Of a stretch of 64,000 nt of DNA, positions 35,676 to 44,133 are shown piece after piece. Origin of the DNA: Lampropedia puyangensis (lineage in GTDB: Bacteria; Pseudomonadota; Gammaproteobacteria; Burkholderiales; Burkholderiaceae_C); contig NZ_STFG01000010.1 in the NCBI RefSeq assembly GCF_004833285.1, forward strand, positions 62,001-126,000, given 5' to 3'. The notes below the pieces were generated by a model. That model did no database searches. It saw only the letters and a list, made by a program, of their open reading frames with translations, and was not told the DNA's origin. How positions within the stretch are numbered: the stretch's first letter is position 1; every line of letters begins with the position of its first letter. A program made the translations under genes and the position numbers.

Positions 35676-36755
35676 TCAACGCCGATCTATGCGCTGCCGC
35701 GCACCCGCAAGAAAGCGTTCGTATAGCCACCCCGTACTGAGCACCACACACAGCATGCGCGAAACCTGCAGTGCAGTCACCAAAGGCACCCCTAAACCCA
35801 ACACTTTGGCAGTGATCGTCATCTCAGCAATGCCACCAGGAATCAAGGCCAGGATCAAAGTTGCTGGAGGCAGTTCAATTGCAAGCGCCAGTAACCAACC
35901 CAATAGCGCAGAAAAGGCGATCACCCCCAACGACAGCGCTGCAACGACTCCAAGCAACCTGGGGGCTGACCGCAGAAAATCTGGCCGGTATTTATCTCCC
36001 AAGGACCAGCCAATGCACAATTGTCCAGCCCATGACAACCATGGCGGTAATGCCGACAACTCAATACCTGACAAGGTGATCAACATGGCAAATGCCATCG
36101 GTCCAAGCATCCATCCATTGGGCAAACGTAAACGCTGAAACAGCCAGCCGCAGACCCACGCGCCACTCACCAACCAGAAAAAACCTGGCCATTGCACATC
36201 ACGCACATCCATCGGGCGCACCATCGGCGCATCTGCAAACCATTGAAAAGCAAACGGAACGACTACCACCACCAACAGCACCCGCATGCTGTGCGCAGAG
36301 GCCACCTGGTCTACCCGCGCCCCATGGCGTTGGGCCATATTGGCCATCTCGCTGGCACTTCCAATTGCTGCAGCGAACCACGCGGTTGTTGGGTCCATGT
36401 CAGCACAGCGCATGTACACCGAGCGCCCCAAAAACGCCAAGGCAATGGCGTAGGCCATGCCAAAAACCATCAACGGCCAGTAGCGCATGACGCTCTCTGC
36501 CACTTGAGGTGTGAAATACAGCCCCAGCGAGAGGCCAATCATCCAGCGCCCGAACTGGTTGAATATCGGCGCGCAGCGGCTTGGCACATGTGATATCCGG
36601 GTTGCAGCAGTCAGTAACAGGGGCCCCAACATCCACGGCAGCGGAATATCTAACCACAGAGCCAACTGAGCCCCTAGTAATGCTATCGCCAAGCCTAATA
36701 CCAATCGCCACAACGTATTCATGCGTTCATACAGTCGCAGCCACACTACGACCAT
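35676..36755 (-). CDS. AbrB-family membrane protein
   Basis: This 359-residue polytopic membrane protein belongs to the family annotated AbrB or, misleadingly, ammonia monooxygenase (COG3180). It has about ten hydrophobic segments arranged as two similar halves. Family patterns are the N-terminal LDIPLPWMLGPLLLTA (about residues 35-50) and a related LRLPNGWMLGPMAFAMLI (about 209-226) at the start of the second half. AIGSASEMANMAQRHGAR and LIPGGIAEMTITAKVLGLG show a second pair of related loops. These duplications suggest a transporter-like fold. It is 126 bases downstream of tctA beyond a terminator. Confidence 0.85.
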   Translation of the reverse strand: MVVVWLRLYERMNTLWRLVLGLAIALLGAQLALWLDIPLPWMLGPLLLTAATRISHVPSRCAPIFNQFGRWMIGLSLGLYFTPQVAESVMRYWPLMVFGMAYAIALAFLGRSVYMRCADMDPTTAWFAAAIGSASEMANMAQRHGARVDQVASAHSMRVLLVVVVVPFAFQWFADAPMVRPMDVRDVQWPGFFWLVSGAWVCGWLFQRLRLPNGWMLGPMAFAMLITLSGIELSALPPWLSWAGQLCIGWSLGDKYRPDFLRSAPRLLGVVAALSLGVIAFSALLGWLLALAIELPPATLILALIPGGIAEMTITAKVLGLGVPLVTALQVSRMLCVVLSTGWLYERFLAGARQRIDRR

Positions 36756-36805
36756 CCCTCAATTTCCAGATAAACCAACGCAAACAACAGTCTCTGCGTT
36801 ACACA

Positions 36806-36845
36806 TAAAAAAGATGCCAACAGCAAAGTGCTTTGCTGTTGGCAT
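36806..36845 (-). terminator. Terminator after the tctCBA operon
   Basis: A perfect 15-base stem at 36814-36828 and 36831-36845 (ATGCCAACAGCAAAG) is followed on the minus strand by a T-rich tract. It lies 37 bases after the tctA stop. Confidence 0.92.
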
Positions 36846-36881
36846 GCATTACGCGTGGCGGCACTTTAGCAGCCAACCAGG

Positions 36882-38387
36882 TTATTTTTTCGATTTAAAG
36901 CGACGATACACAAACGGGAAGGCCACGACAGCGACTGCACCAATCCAGAATGCCACCGTGACCGGACTGGCAAACAAAATAGACACGTCACCGTCAGAAA
37001 TCGCCAGTGCCCGGCGCAGGTTCTGCTCCATCATATTCCCCAGCACCACACCCAAAATCAGCGGAGCCATAGGCATATCTGCTTTACGCAAAAAGTAGCC
37101 AATCAACCCGATACCAGCGACCATCAGCAAATCAAACTGCGTCGCATTGATCGAGTACACACCAATAATACTGATGCAGATGATGGTAGGCACCAGCAAC
37201 CAAGGTGGCACCGACAGAATGCTGGCAAATACGCGAACCATTGGAATATTCATCACCAGCAAAATCACGTTGGCCACCAGCAAAGAAGCAATCAAGCCCC
37301 ATACCAAATGCGGTTGTTGTTCAAACAGTACAGGCCCAGGCGTAATGTTGTATAGCGTCAAAGCCCCCATCATCACAGCCGTTGTACCCGAGCCCGGCAC
37401 GCCAAGAGTCAGCATTGGAATAAATGAACCTGTGGCAGAAGCGTTATTGGCTGACTCAGGAGCAGTCAACCCGCGCATATCACCCTGACCAAACTTGGCA
37501 TTCGGATCTTTTTGTTCATTGATGCGTTTTTCATTGGCATACGCAATGGCAGACGCCACACTCGCGCCTGCACCAGGCAATACACCCAAACCAAACCCCG
37601 TCAAACTGCTGCGAATCACACTGGGTAAGGTGTACTTCCATTCTGCGAAGTTAAATAGCTTTCGACCACTCTTAGGCACTTTGACCGACATGCCGCCGAC
37701 CACGTTCTCAAGCATCTGCAGCATTTCACTGATCGCAAATAAGGCGATCACGACAACCACAAAATCAATGCCATCAGACAGGTTCGGCGAATCAAATGTG
37801 TAACGGTAAACCCCAGAGTTGGAGTCAACCCCTACAGTAGAAATTGCCAAGCCGATCATCGCAGCGAGCACCCCCTTGACAGGCTGGTTGCCCAGCAATC
37901 CGGTCAGACAGCAGAACGCAAACACCATCAGCACAAAATACTCCGCCGGGCCAAAAGCCAGTGCCCACTTCGCCAGCATCGGTGCAAAAATCACAATGCC
38001 AAAAAAGGCCACCAAAGAACCGACAAATGAAGCCCATGCAGACAGCGACAAAGCCACACTGCCCAAACCTTGCCGTGCGAGCGGGTAGCCATCCAGCGTA
38101 GTCATTACCGATGCGGCCTCACCGGGCACATTGATCAAAATCGACGTAATGCGCCCACCGTATTCGGCCCCGACATAAACCGCAGCCAACAAAATCAAGG
38201 CCGTCTCAGGCGGCAAATTCATAGCAAACGCGACCGGAATCAACATGGCCACGCCATTGATTGGCCCCAAACCAGGCAGCACGCCCACAATTGTGCCAAA
38301 GAAAGAGCCAATGGCAGCCACCATCAGATTGGTTGGCGTCATGGCCACGCCAAACCCTTGGGCTAAAGCACCAAAAATTTCATTCAT
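36882..38387 (-). CDS. tctA: Tripartite tricarboxylate transporter large permease TctA
   Basis: This 501-residue large membrane subunit of a TTT transporter has about 11-12 membrane segments. The family motif GVLPGLGPINGVAMLIPVAF (about residues 36-55) and a later related GLGVLPGAGASVASAIAYA are the two pseudo-symmetric signatures. Substrate-site loops also include LGVPGSGTTAVMMGAL. The start is ATG at 38387, which overlaps the tctB stop by four bases and follows GGAGG. A TTG two codons earlier is rejected. Confidence 0.95.
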   Translation of the reverse strand: MNEIFGALAQGFGVAMTPTNLMVAAIGSFFGTIVGVLPGLGPINGVAMLIPVAFAMNLPPETALILLAAVYVGAEYGGRITSILINVPGEAASVMTTLDGYPLARQGLGSVALSLSAWASFVGSLVAFFGIVIFAPMLAKWALAFGPAEYFVLMVFAFCCLTGLLGNQPVKGVLAAMIGLAISTVGVDSNSGVYRYTFDSPNLSDGIDFVVVVIALFAISEMLQMLENVVGGMSVKVPKSGRKLFNFAEWKYTLPSVIRSSLTGFGLGVLPGAGASVASAIAYANEKRINEQKDPNAKFGQGDMRGLTAPESANNASATGSFIPMLTLGVPGSGTTAVMMGALTLYNITPGPVLFEQQPHLVWGLIASLLVANVILLVMNIPMVRVFASILSVPPWLLVPTIICISIIGVYSINATQFDLLMVAGIGLIGYFLRKADMPMAPLILGVVLGNMMEQNLRRALAISDGDVSILFASPVTVAFWIGAVAVVAFPFVYRRFKSKK

Positions 38388-38821
38388 AACCAAGCCTCCA
38401 AAACGCCCAAAGGCAGGACTACGTCTAACACCCGGTCAAACAGGTAAAAGAAAAAGACAGAGCTGATGACACCACCAATGGCAGGCTTCAGCCACCCGCC
38501 TCCAAACAACTTACCAACCAGCATGGTCATCAAAGCGGTTGCGATGATGAACCCCGCGGATTGATAAATCAGCCCGTAGCCCACCACAATGGCAAACATT
38601 GCGGCGATACGTACATTCGCGCCAGGAGGATTTGGTTCGGTCTGTCCGCCGCCTTTGACGACTAACCAGATGCCACACAAAGCCATGACGGCAGCAATCA
38701 ATAAGGGAAATGCACGCGGCCCCAAGGGCTCGTAAGAGAACGGCGCCTCCAGCCCCACCCCTTGCCAAAACATGACACCAGCAAGCACCACTGCCCCGAT
38801 GCCCAATATTCGATCGTTCAT
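38384..38821 (-). CDS. tctB: Tripartite tricarboxylate transporter small permease TctB
   Basis: This 145-residue membrane protein with about four hydrophobic helices is the small TTT subunit. LGPRAFPLLIAAVMALCGIW (about residues 31-50) is the typical TctB segment after the first helix. The start at 38821 follows AAAAGGAC. It is 164 bases downstream of tctC and coupled to tctA by a four-base overlap. Confidence 0.92.
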   Translation of the reverse strand: MNDRILGIGAVVLAGVMFWQGVGLEAPFSYEPLGPRAFPLLIAAVMALCGIWLVVKGGGQTEPNPPGANVRIAAMFAIVVGYGLIYQSAGFIIATALMTMLVGKLFGGGWLKPAIGGVISSVFFFYLFDRVLDVVLPLGVLEAWL

Positions 38822-38985
38822 TGTTATTGTCCTTTTGGATATTTTTTCAAGCACGTAGAGCAGCGGCGCCCAAACGCGCGCACCGAACGCACAGCGCTGG
38901 CTTTTACATTCAGCAGGAAGCCGGTATGACGGCGCTGTTTTGGCAGCCCATCACACCTTGTACGCCATAGTTGAACGATGAGGAA

Positions 38986-40023
38986 TTACTTGATCAAGCC
39001 AAAAGATTTGGCCAGCTCGCCGTATTCCGTGACTTGCTTTTTGACGTAAGCATCCAGTTCAGTACCAGTCAGACTGAATGGAAACAAGCCCTGCTGTGCT
39101 TGCAGTTTGGCAAATGCTTCGCTGGCCATGGTGGTTTTGAAGGATTCGACCCACCAGTTGTAATCTTCATCAGAGACTTTAGGGCCCAAGTAGAAGCCGC
39201 GAATAATGGGCCACTCGATATCAAAACCTTGCTCTTTGGCTGTAGGAACGTCTGCCAAGCGGCCTGGCAAGCGTTCGCTATGGAACACAGCCAAAATCTT
39301 GATCGGCGAGCCGCCTTCCATCATTGTCACCGCTTCAGCGGCATCGCCCATATACGCTTGGATATGGTTGCCGCGCAAAGCGGTGATCCCTTCACCACCG
39401 CCTTCAAAAGCCACAAAACGCATACGGCGGAAATCCACCCCTGCAGCTTTGGCTGTCAACGCGGCCTTCATCCAGTCTTGGCTACCCACAGTGCCACCAG
39501 CACCGAACACCACTTTGGTGGGGTCTTCCTTCAAAGCATTCATCAGCTCTGGCAAGCTTTGAAAAGGGGAATCCTCACGCACCACTGCCACGCCGTAGTC
39601 AGCTCCGACAGCAGCCAGCCAACGCACGTCGTCTACCGTGTAACGACCAAACTTACCTTGCGCCAGATTCAACAAAGAACCACCAGAGAAAGCCACAATA
39701 GAGCCGCCTTCACTCGGGCGTTGCGCCACGATGTTGTTGTAAGCCACCGCACCTACGCCACCTGGCATATACACAATGCGCAACGGGCTCTTCAAAACAC
39801 CACTTTCTTTCAATGCCGATTGCGTTAAGCGACATGTCAAATCAAAACCGCCCCCCGGCTGTGCTGGCGCAACACATTCAGGCCGGCGAGGTTCCGCCTG
39901 CGCAGCAGGGGCAGTAAAGCTCAATGCCAACAAGCCAGCACTGACCGTGACGGTCAGTGCTGTGCTGGTGCGACGCTGCAGTGCTACAAGCCATTGGCGG
40001 GGAGCAAAAGTGTTTTTTGTCAT
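38986..40023 (-). CDS. tctC: Tripartite tricarboxylate transporter binding protein TctC
   Basis: This 345-residue Bug-family periplasmic protein should deliver a di- or tricarboxylate to TctAB. The start at 40023 is supported by AAGGAG and gives a long signal peptide cleaved near PAAQAEPRRP. The 58-residue upstream extension of the open frame is rejected. The N-terminal loop is ECVAPAQPGGGFDLTC with a pair of Cys (about residues 51 and 65). The later strand region is YMPGGVGAVAYNNIVAQRPS. Its location with tctB and tctA and the TctDE sensor genes upstream is the classical arrangement. Confidence 0.94.
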   Translation of the reverse strand: MTKNTFAPRQWLVALQRRTSTALTVTVSAGLLALSFTAPAAQAEPRRPECVAPAQPGGGFDLTCRLTQSALKESGVLKSPLRIVYMPGGVGAVAYNNIVAQRPSEGGSIVAFSGGSLLNLAQGKFGRYTVDDVRWLAAVGADYGVAVVREDSPFQSLPELMNALKEDPTKVVFGAGGTVGSQDWMKAALTAKAAGVDFRRMRFVAFEGGGEGITALRGNHIQAYMGDAAEAVTMMEGGSPIKILAVFHSERLPGRLADVPTAKEQGFDIEWPIIRGFYLGPKVSDEDYNWWVESFKTTMASEAFAKLQAQQGLFPFSLTGTELDAYVKKQVTEYGELAKSFGLIK

Positions 40024-40119
40024 GATGAAAGTCTCCTTAGTCATCTGCTGTTTATGGCGCATGCGGGCTTGTCTTCGTATGCATGGATAAGCCCATACGC
40101 ACACAGCCGCCGCATCCCT

Positions 40120-40168
40120 CAAAAAACCGCCACTTAAACAAGCTTTTTTCTTGCTAAAAAATGGCGGT
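40120..40168 (-). terminator. Terminator-like hairpin between tctE and tctC
   Basis: ACCGCCA at 40126-40132 pairs with TGGCGGT at 40162-40168, and on the minus strand a run of six T follows. The loop contains an inner CAAG/CTTG hairpin. It would separate the tctDE transcript from tctCBA or attenuate read-through. Confidence 0.65.
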
Positions 40169-40213
40169 GATTCAACCGCTTGAAGGTATCGCACCAAGGC
40201 TTACAGAAAGCTT

Positions 40214-41719
40214 TCAATCACGCACCAAAACGGTGCAAAATGCATTTTTAAGACCTAGGAAAAACACCAATTCCACCAGCAATCCATTTGTGCGTACAGG
40301 CGACATCAGGCGCATTTCCCCTTGGTGAGCGCGCACAATTGCCCCAACAATCGCCAAGCCCAAACCCGCGCCGTTATTGGCCTTGCCTGCAGCCCCACGG
40401 CGAAAACGCACCCCTGCTTGTTGGATATCAATTTCACTCATGCCTGGGCCACTGTCCTCCACGATCACACAAACTTGACCTTGACGGATGTCAAGCCTCG
40501 CGATGACCGTGCCACGCGCTGGCGTGTACTTGATGGCATTGTCTAAGAGGTTCAATATGGCCTCCTGCAGCAACAGGCGCATGCCGCGCATCTGCACTTT
40601 GTTGTCCGGCACCTCCAAGCCGTAATCCAAACGCTTAGCTTTAGCTGCTGGCAGCATCAGCCGCACACACTCCTCCAGCAAAGCCCCTAATTCAAATCGT
40701 TCAGCAGACTGCGTGGGAACCGTCAGACTGGCATCGTGAACCTTGGCCAAGGACAGCATTTGGTTGGTCACACGTTCAGCCCGATCCAGACCCGAGCGCA
40801 TCGCCAGCAGTGCCGCACGCAATTCTTGCGGGTCGCTTTCACGAAGTGCATAGTCAACCCCAGTGCGCAGCGTTGCCAATGGGGTGCGTAACTGATGAGA
40901 TGCATCATCGAGAAACTGGCGCTGCATATGCGCATGCTGGGTAAAGCGTGCGATGTGGCCATTAATAGCATCGACCAATGGCACCACTTCTTCAGGAATC
41001 CCCTGGCGAGAAATGGGGCGTAAATCATCCTCGTCACGATGCGTCATCTCGCGCTGCAAACGCTGTAACGGGCGAAACGCCACAAATACACCTAACAGCA
41101 AGGCCGCCACCAAAAGCAATAGCACCACAGCATCGCGCCCCACACTGCGCCACACCATTCGTGAGGTGTAGCGGTCACGTTCACTAAGGCTTTCAGCCAC
41201 CTGCACAATCACACGCTGATCTGCGCCACCAGCCAGCAAAGGCGGATCCATTGGGCGAATCAACATAGCAACCCGCACTTCTTCACCATCTAAATAGGCG
41301 GCATCGTAAAAATGCAGCACACCTGATGGCGGTAAAGTTTGAGGCGTAGGCATAGTGGCAAAACCAATATCAGCTAAACCATCTTCCGTAGCCACACGGT
41401 AAAAAACATTGCCCGTAGCCGTCAGCTCAAACATTTCAAGCAATTGGTAAGGCTGCGCCAATGCCAAGCCACCACTTTCTGTTGAGATATTGAGATCAAT
41501 AACACGCACCACGCCAGCCAAGGCGCGGTCATACGCCTCTTGCGCTTGCTGCCGCAGCAGCAAGGTCGAGCTCCAGATATCAACCATGCTGCCCACTACC
41601 ACGATAGGCACGATCGAGCACAACAATCGCGCCTTAAGACTCAACGCCTGCCAGCGTCCTCGGATAGCGCCATGCGCTGCCCCAGACAAACGGCCGCTCA
41701 CTCGATGGCCTCCAGACAA
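40214..41719 (-). CDS. tctE: Sensor histidine kinase TctE
   Basis: This 501-residue membrane sensor would respond to carboxylates and phosphorylate TctD. Membrane segments lie at about residues 31-55 and 195-215, enclosing a periplasmic sensor of about 140 residues (TctE_N type). The H-box is FLDDASHQLRTPLATL with His275. The N-box is LNLLDNAIKYTP, G1 is EDSGPGMSEID and G2 is GAGLGLAIVGAI. The gene start overlaps the end of tctD by 22 bases, indicating coupled translation. Confidence 0.93.
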   Translation of the reverse strand: MSGGHRVSGRLSGAAHGAIRGRWQALSLKARLLCSIVPIVVVGSMVDIWSSTLLLRQQAQEAYDRALAGVVRVIDLNISTESGGLALAQPYQLLEMFELTATGNVFYRVATEDGLADIGFATMPTPQTLPPSGVLHFYDAAYLDGEEVRVAMLIRPMDPPLLAGGADQRVIVQVAESLSERDRYTSRMVWRSVGRDAVVLLLLVAALLLGVFVAFRPLQRLQREMTHRDEDDLRPISRQGIPEEVVPLVDAINGHIARFTQHAHMQRQFLDDASHQLRTPLATLRTGVDYALRESDPQELRAALLAMRSGLDRAERVTNQMLSLAKVHDASLTVPTQSAERFELGALLEECVRLMLPAAKAKRLDYGLEVPDNKVQMRGMRLLLQEAILNLLDNAIKYTPARGTVIARLDIRQGQVCVIVEDSGPGMSEIDIQQAGVRFRRGAAGKANNGAGLGLAIVGAIVRAHQGEMRLMSPVRTNGLLVELVFFLGLKNAFCTVLVRD

Positions 41720-42372
41720 TAGCCCAAGCCCCGCATGGTGATGATATGCGCTTGGCTCACCTGCAGTTTTTTACGCAACCGATGCACGATGACCTCAACC
41801 GCTTCCAAGCTGATATCTCCGTCTTCGGGCAAGATGCGGTCGAGTATGGCCTGTTTGGCAACCGGCTCCCCACTTTTCTGGATCAGCACCCGCATCACGG
41901 CATGCTCACGGGGCGTCAAGGCCAGCACCTCGCCCTCAACGGAAAAACGTTGGCTGCTCAAGTCATAGAGCAAATTGGCACAAGCCATGCGCTCAAACTG
42001 CCGACCTCTACTGCGACGAACCAGTGCTTGCAAGCGCGCCTCCAACTCTTCCAGCTGAAAAGGTTTGGGCAAAAAGTCATCAGCCCCTTCTTGCAATAGC
42101 CCAACACGCTGCGCCAGTGAATCTCGCGCAGTCAGCACAATCACTGGTGTACGGTCATCTCTGCCCCGCATACGCGCCAAGACTGTGGCACCATCAATTC
42201 CAGGCAAACCTAAGTCGAGAACGACGGCGTCGAACTCCTCTAGCTCCAAACGCCTATCGGCCAATAGACCATCAGCCACCCAATCGACCGCAAACCCCTC
42301 CTGACGTGCCAGTGCCTTAAGCAACCAATGGGCCAGTTGTGCCTCATCTTCTACCAACAGTATTTTGATCAT
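41698..42372 (-). CDS. tctD: Response regulator TctD
   Basis: This 224-residue OmpR-type regulator has a receiver domain with acidic pocket residues in LLVEDE, phosphorylatable Asp53 in VVLDLGLPGIDG and the conserved Lys in DFLPKPFQLEEL. The winged helix ends with EAVEVIVHRLRKKL and the MRGLGYCLE wing. It begins three bases after the queG stop. Its likely target is the tctCBA promoter, as in the characterised Salmonella and Bordetella-type systems. Confidence 0.93.
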   Translation of the reverse strand: MIKILLVEDEAQLAHWLLKALARQEGFAVDWVADGLLADRRLELEEFDAVVLDLGLPGIDGATVLARMRGRDDRTPVIVLTARDSLAQRVGLLQEGADDFLPKPFQLEELEARLQALVRRSRGRQFERMACANLLYDLSSQRFSVEGEVLALTPREHAVMRVLIQKSGEPVAKQAILDRILPEDGDISLEAVEVIVHRLRKKLQVSQAHIITMRGLGYCLEAIE

Positions 42373-42375
42373 GCC

Positions 42376-43509
42376 TCACTCCTCCTCCACACCCGCCTGG
42401 CACACAGGCTCTGGCGCTTGCTGCAGCGCCCATTCAATATGCTCGCGCACCACTGCACTGGTTTGCGCATCAGCCAACCACGCATGCAATTGTCTGCAAA
42501 TAACTTCACGATGCGCATATACAAGTGTTTCTTGCCGCAATGCATTGCCACAGACCACGGCCAAGTTGCGCTGCCAGCGTTCAAAACCAATGCGTCGAAT
42601 GGGGCTGCCTTCGGTATAACGTAAAAATTGCGCTTCACTCCAGCCAAGGAACTCCAATAAATCATTTTTTTGCCAAGACGCACGCGCCTGAAAATCAACC
42701 AACTTGGCTGGTTTAGCAAATTTATTCCACGGGCAAGCCAACTGACAATCGTCACAGCCATAGAGGTGGTTGCCGATCAATGGCCGCAAAGCGGTATCGA
42801 TCACCCCTGCATACTCAATCGTCAAATAGGAAATGCAAAGTCTGGCATCGACTTGCCCTGGCGCCACAATCGCCTGTGTTGGGCATGCTTGTATGCAGGC
42901 GCTGCATTGGCCGCAATGTGCACTCGTAGCGGCAGTTTCTGGCAAGGCAATATCCAGAAAAATCTCCCCCAGAAAGAACATTGATCCCGCATCCCGCGAA
43001 AGCACCAGCGTATGCTTACCACGCCAGCCCAAACCACTGCGTTTGGCCAACTCTGCTTCCAACACAGGCGCTGAATCGGTAAACACCCGATGGCCCAGCG
43101 GACCGATCTCCTCCTGAATCTGCATCGCCAGCTTTTGCAAACGATTGCGCAGCACCTTGTGGTAATCACGCCCTCGTGCATAAACAGACACCACGGCCTG
43201 TTGCGCATCAATCTGACGTGCCCATTCCTGCGCCTGCCATTGGGCTGATGTATCAGGCGGTAAATAATCCATGCGGGCAGTCAACACGCTAACAGTGCCC
43301 GGCACCAGTTCTGCAGGGCGTGCGCGCATCAAGCCATGACGCTGCATGTAATCCATCTGACCGTGAAAGCCTTGCTCAAGCCAGGCCAGCAACCCCGCTT
43401 CTGCATCAGCTAGGTCGACACCAGCTACGCCAATCTGGGAAAAACCCAACTCGCGAGCCCAGCTGCGGATTTTTTCCAGCAGCGAATATGTGTCAAGCTT
43501 TGTCGTCAT
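42376..43509 (-). CDS. queG: Epoxyqueuosine reductase QueG
   Basis: This 377-residue cobalamin- and iron-sulfur-dependent enzyme catalyses the last step of queuosine synthesis in tRNA. Two 4Fe-4S motifs are visible: CGQCSACIQACP (about residues 198-209) and YGCDDCQLACPWN (about 250). Upstream segments YARGRDYHKVLRNRLQ and FTDSAPVLEAELAKRSGLGW are QueG signatures. The start MTTKLDTYSLLEKIRSWARE is at 43509, divergent from tsaE. The C-terminal HEAT-like helices end at about 365. It is only four bases from tctD, an unexpected partner. Confidence 0.95.
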   Translation of the reverse strand: MTTKLDTYSLLEKIRSWARELGFSQIGVAGVDLADAEAGLLAWLEQGFHGQMDYMQRHGLMRARPAELVPGTVSVLTARMDYLPPDTSAQWQAQEWARQIDAQQAVVSVYARGRDYHKVLRNRLQKLAMQIQEEIGPLGHRVFTDSAPVLEAELAKRSGLGWRGKHTLVLSRDAGSMFFLGEIFLDIALPETAATSAHCGQCSACIQACPTQAIVAPGQVDARLCISYLTIEYAGVIDTALRPLIGNHLYGCDDCQLACPWNKFAKPAKLVDFQARASWQKNDLLEFLGWSEAQFLRYTEGSPIRRIGFERWQRNLAVVCGNALRQETLVYAHREVICRQLHAWLADAQTSAVVREHIEWALQQAPEPVCQAGVEEE

Positions 43510-43629
43510 CCGGTGAAATTGTAGGTGCTACGCACTGCGCGCGCGCCACAGTCGTTACACTTGGGGCAGATCGTGCCGGAGCTGCACGATTGCCTCCGTC
43601 CGATCACTCTTTCGCTGCTGTTTTGTTTT

Positions 43630-44133
43630 GTGACTTCACCCACGTCAACCGCCACATTACGCCTCATGACTGAAGAAGATACCGCGCAATTGGCGCAGTG
43701 TTTTGCCAGTCAGGCGCATGCATTGGCACAATTAAGCATTCACTTATATGGCAACTTGGGGGCAGGAAAGACCACCTGGACACGGTATTTGTTGCGCGCG
43801 CTTGGCGTACAAGGTCGCATCAAAAGCCCCACTTACGCTTTGCTTGAACAATACGAGCTAGACGACCATTCTTTTGAGGCATACCACTTTGATTTATATC
43901 GGCTGGAAGCCCCTCAAGAATGGTTGGAGTCGGGTTTGCAAGAAACCGTCCAAGGCCCAGGATTGAAGCTCATTGAATGGCCCCAGAAGGCTGGGGAACT
44001 TTTGGACGCACCAGACCTCACCCTATCTTTTGAATTCCTGCCAACCTCCGCGCAGCAACGCCAAGTACGCCTCACCGCGCACTCTGCCGCAGGCCAGCAG
44101 CTCGCAGAAAGTGTGCTGAAATGCGCTCAGTAA
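43630..44133 (+). CDS. tsaE: tRNA threonylcarbamoyladenosine ATPase TsaE
   Basis: This small ATPase acts with TsaB and TsaD in t6A37 tRNA modification. Walker A is GNLGAGKTTWTRYLL, with IKSPTYALLEQYE and AYHFDLYRLEAPQEW following and LIEWPQKAGELL near the end. The start is uncertain. ATG at 43666 begins inside the first conserved strand (TATLRL), so I prefer GTG at 43630, which restores it; neither has a clear ribosome site, and an in-frame GTG at 43525 is also possible. The end overlaps amiC by 13 bases. Confidence 0.9.
   Translation: MTSPTSTATLRLMTEEDTAQLAQCFASQAHALAQLSIHLYGNLGAGKTTWTRYLLRALGVQGRIKSPTYALLEQYELDDHSFEAYHFDLYRLEAPQEWLESGLQETVQGPGLKLIEWPQKAGELLDAPDLTLSFEFLPTSAQQRQVRLTAHSAAGQQLAESVLKCAQ

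Noticed and set aside
38971-39828. 285-codon plus-strand ORF over tctC
   Set aside because: It is antisense to tctC, rich in Cys and His, and shows no signal or motif.
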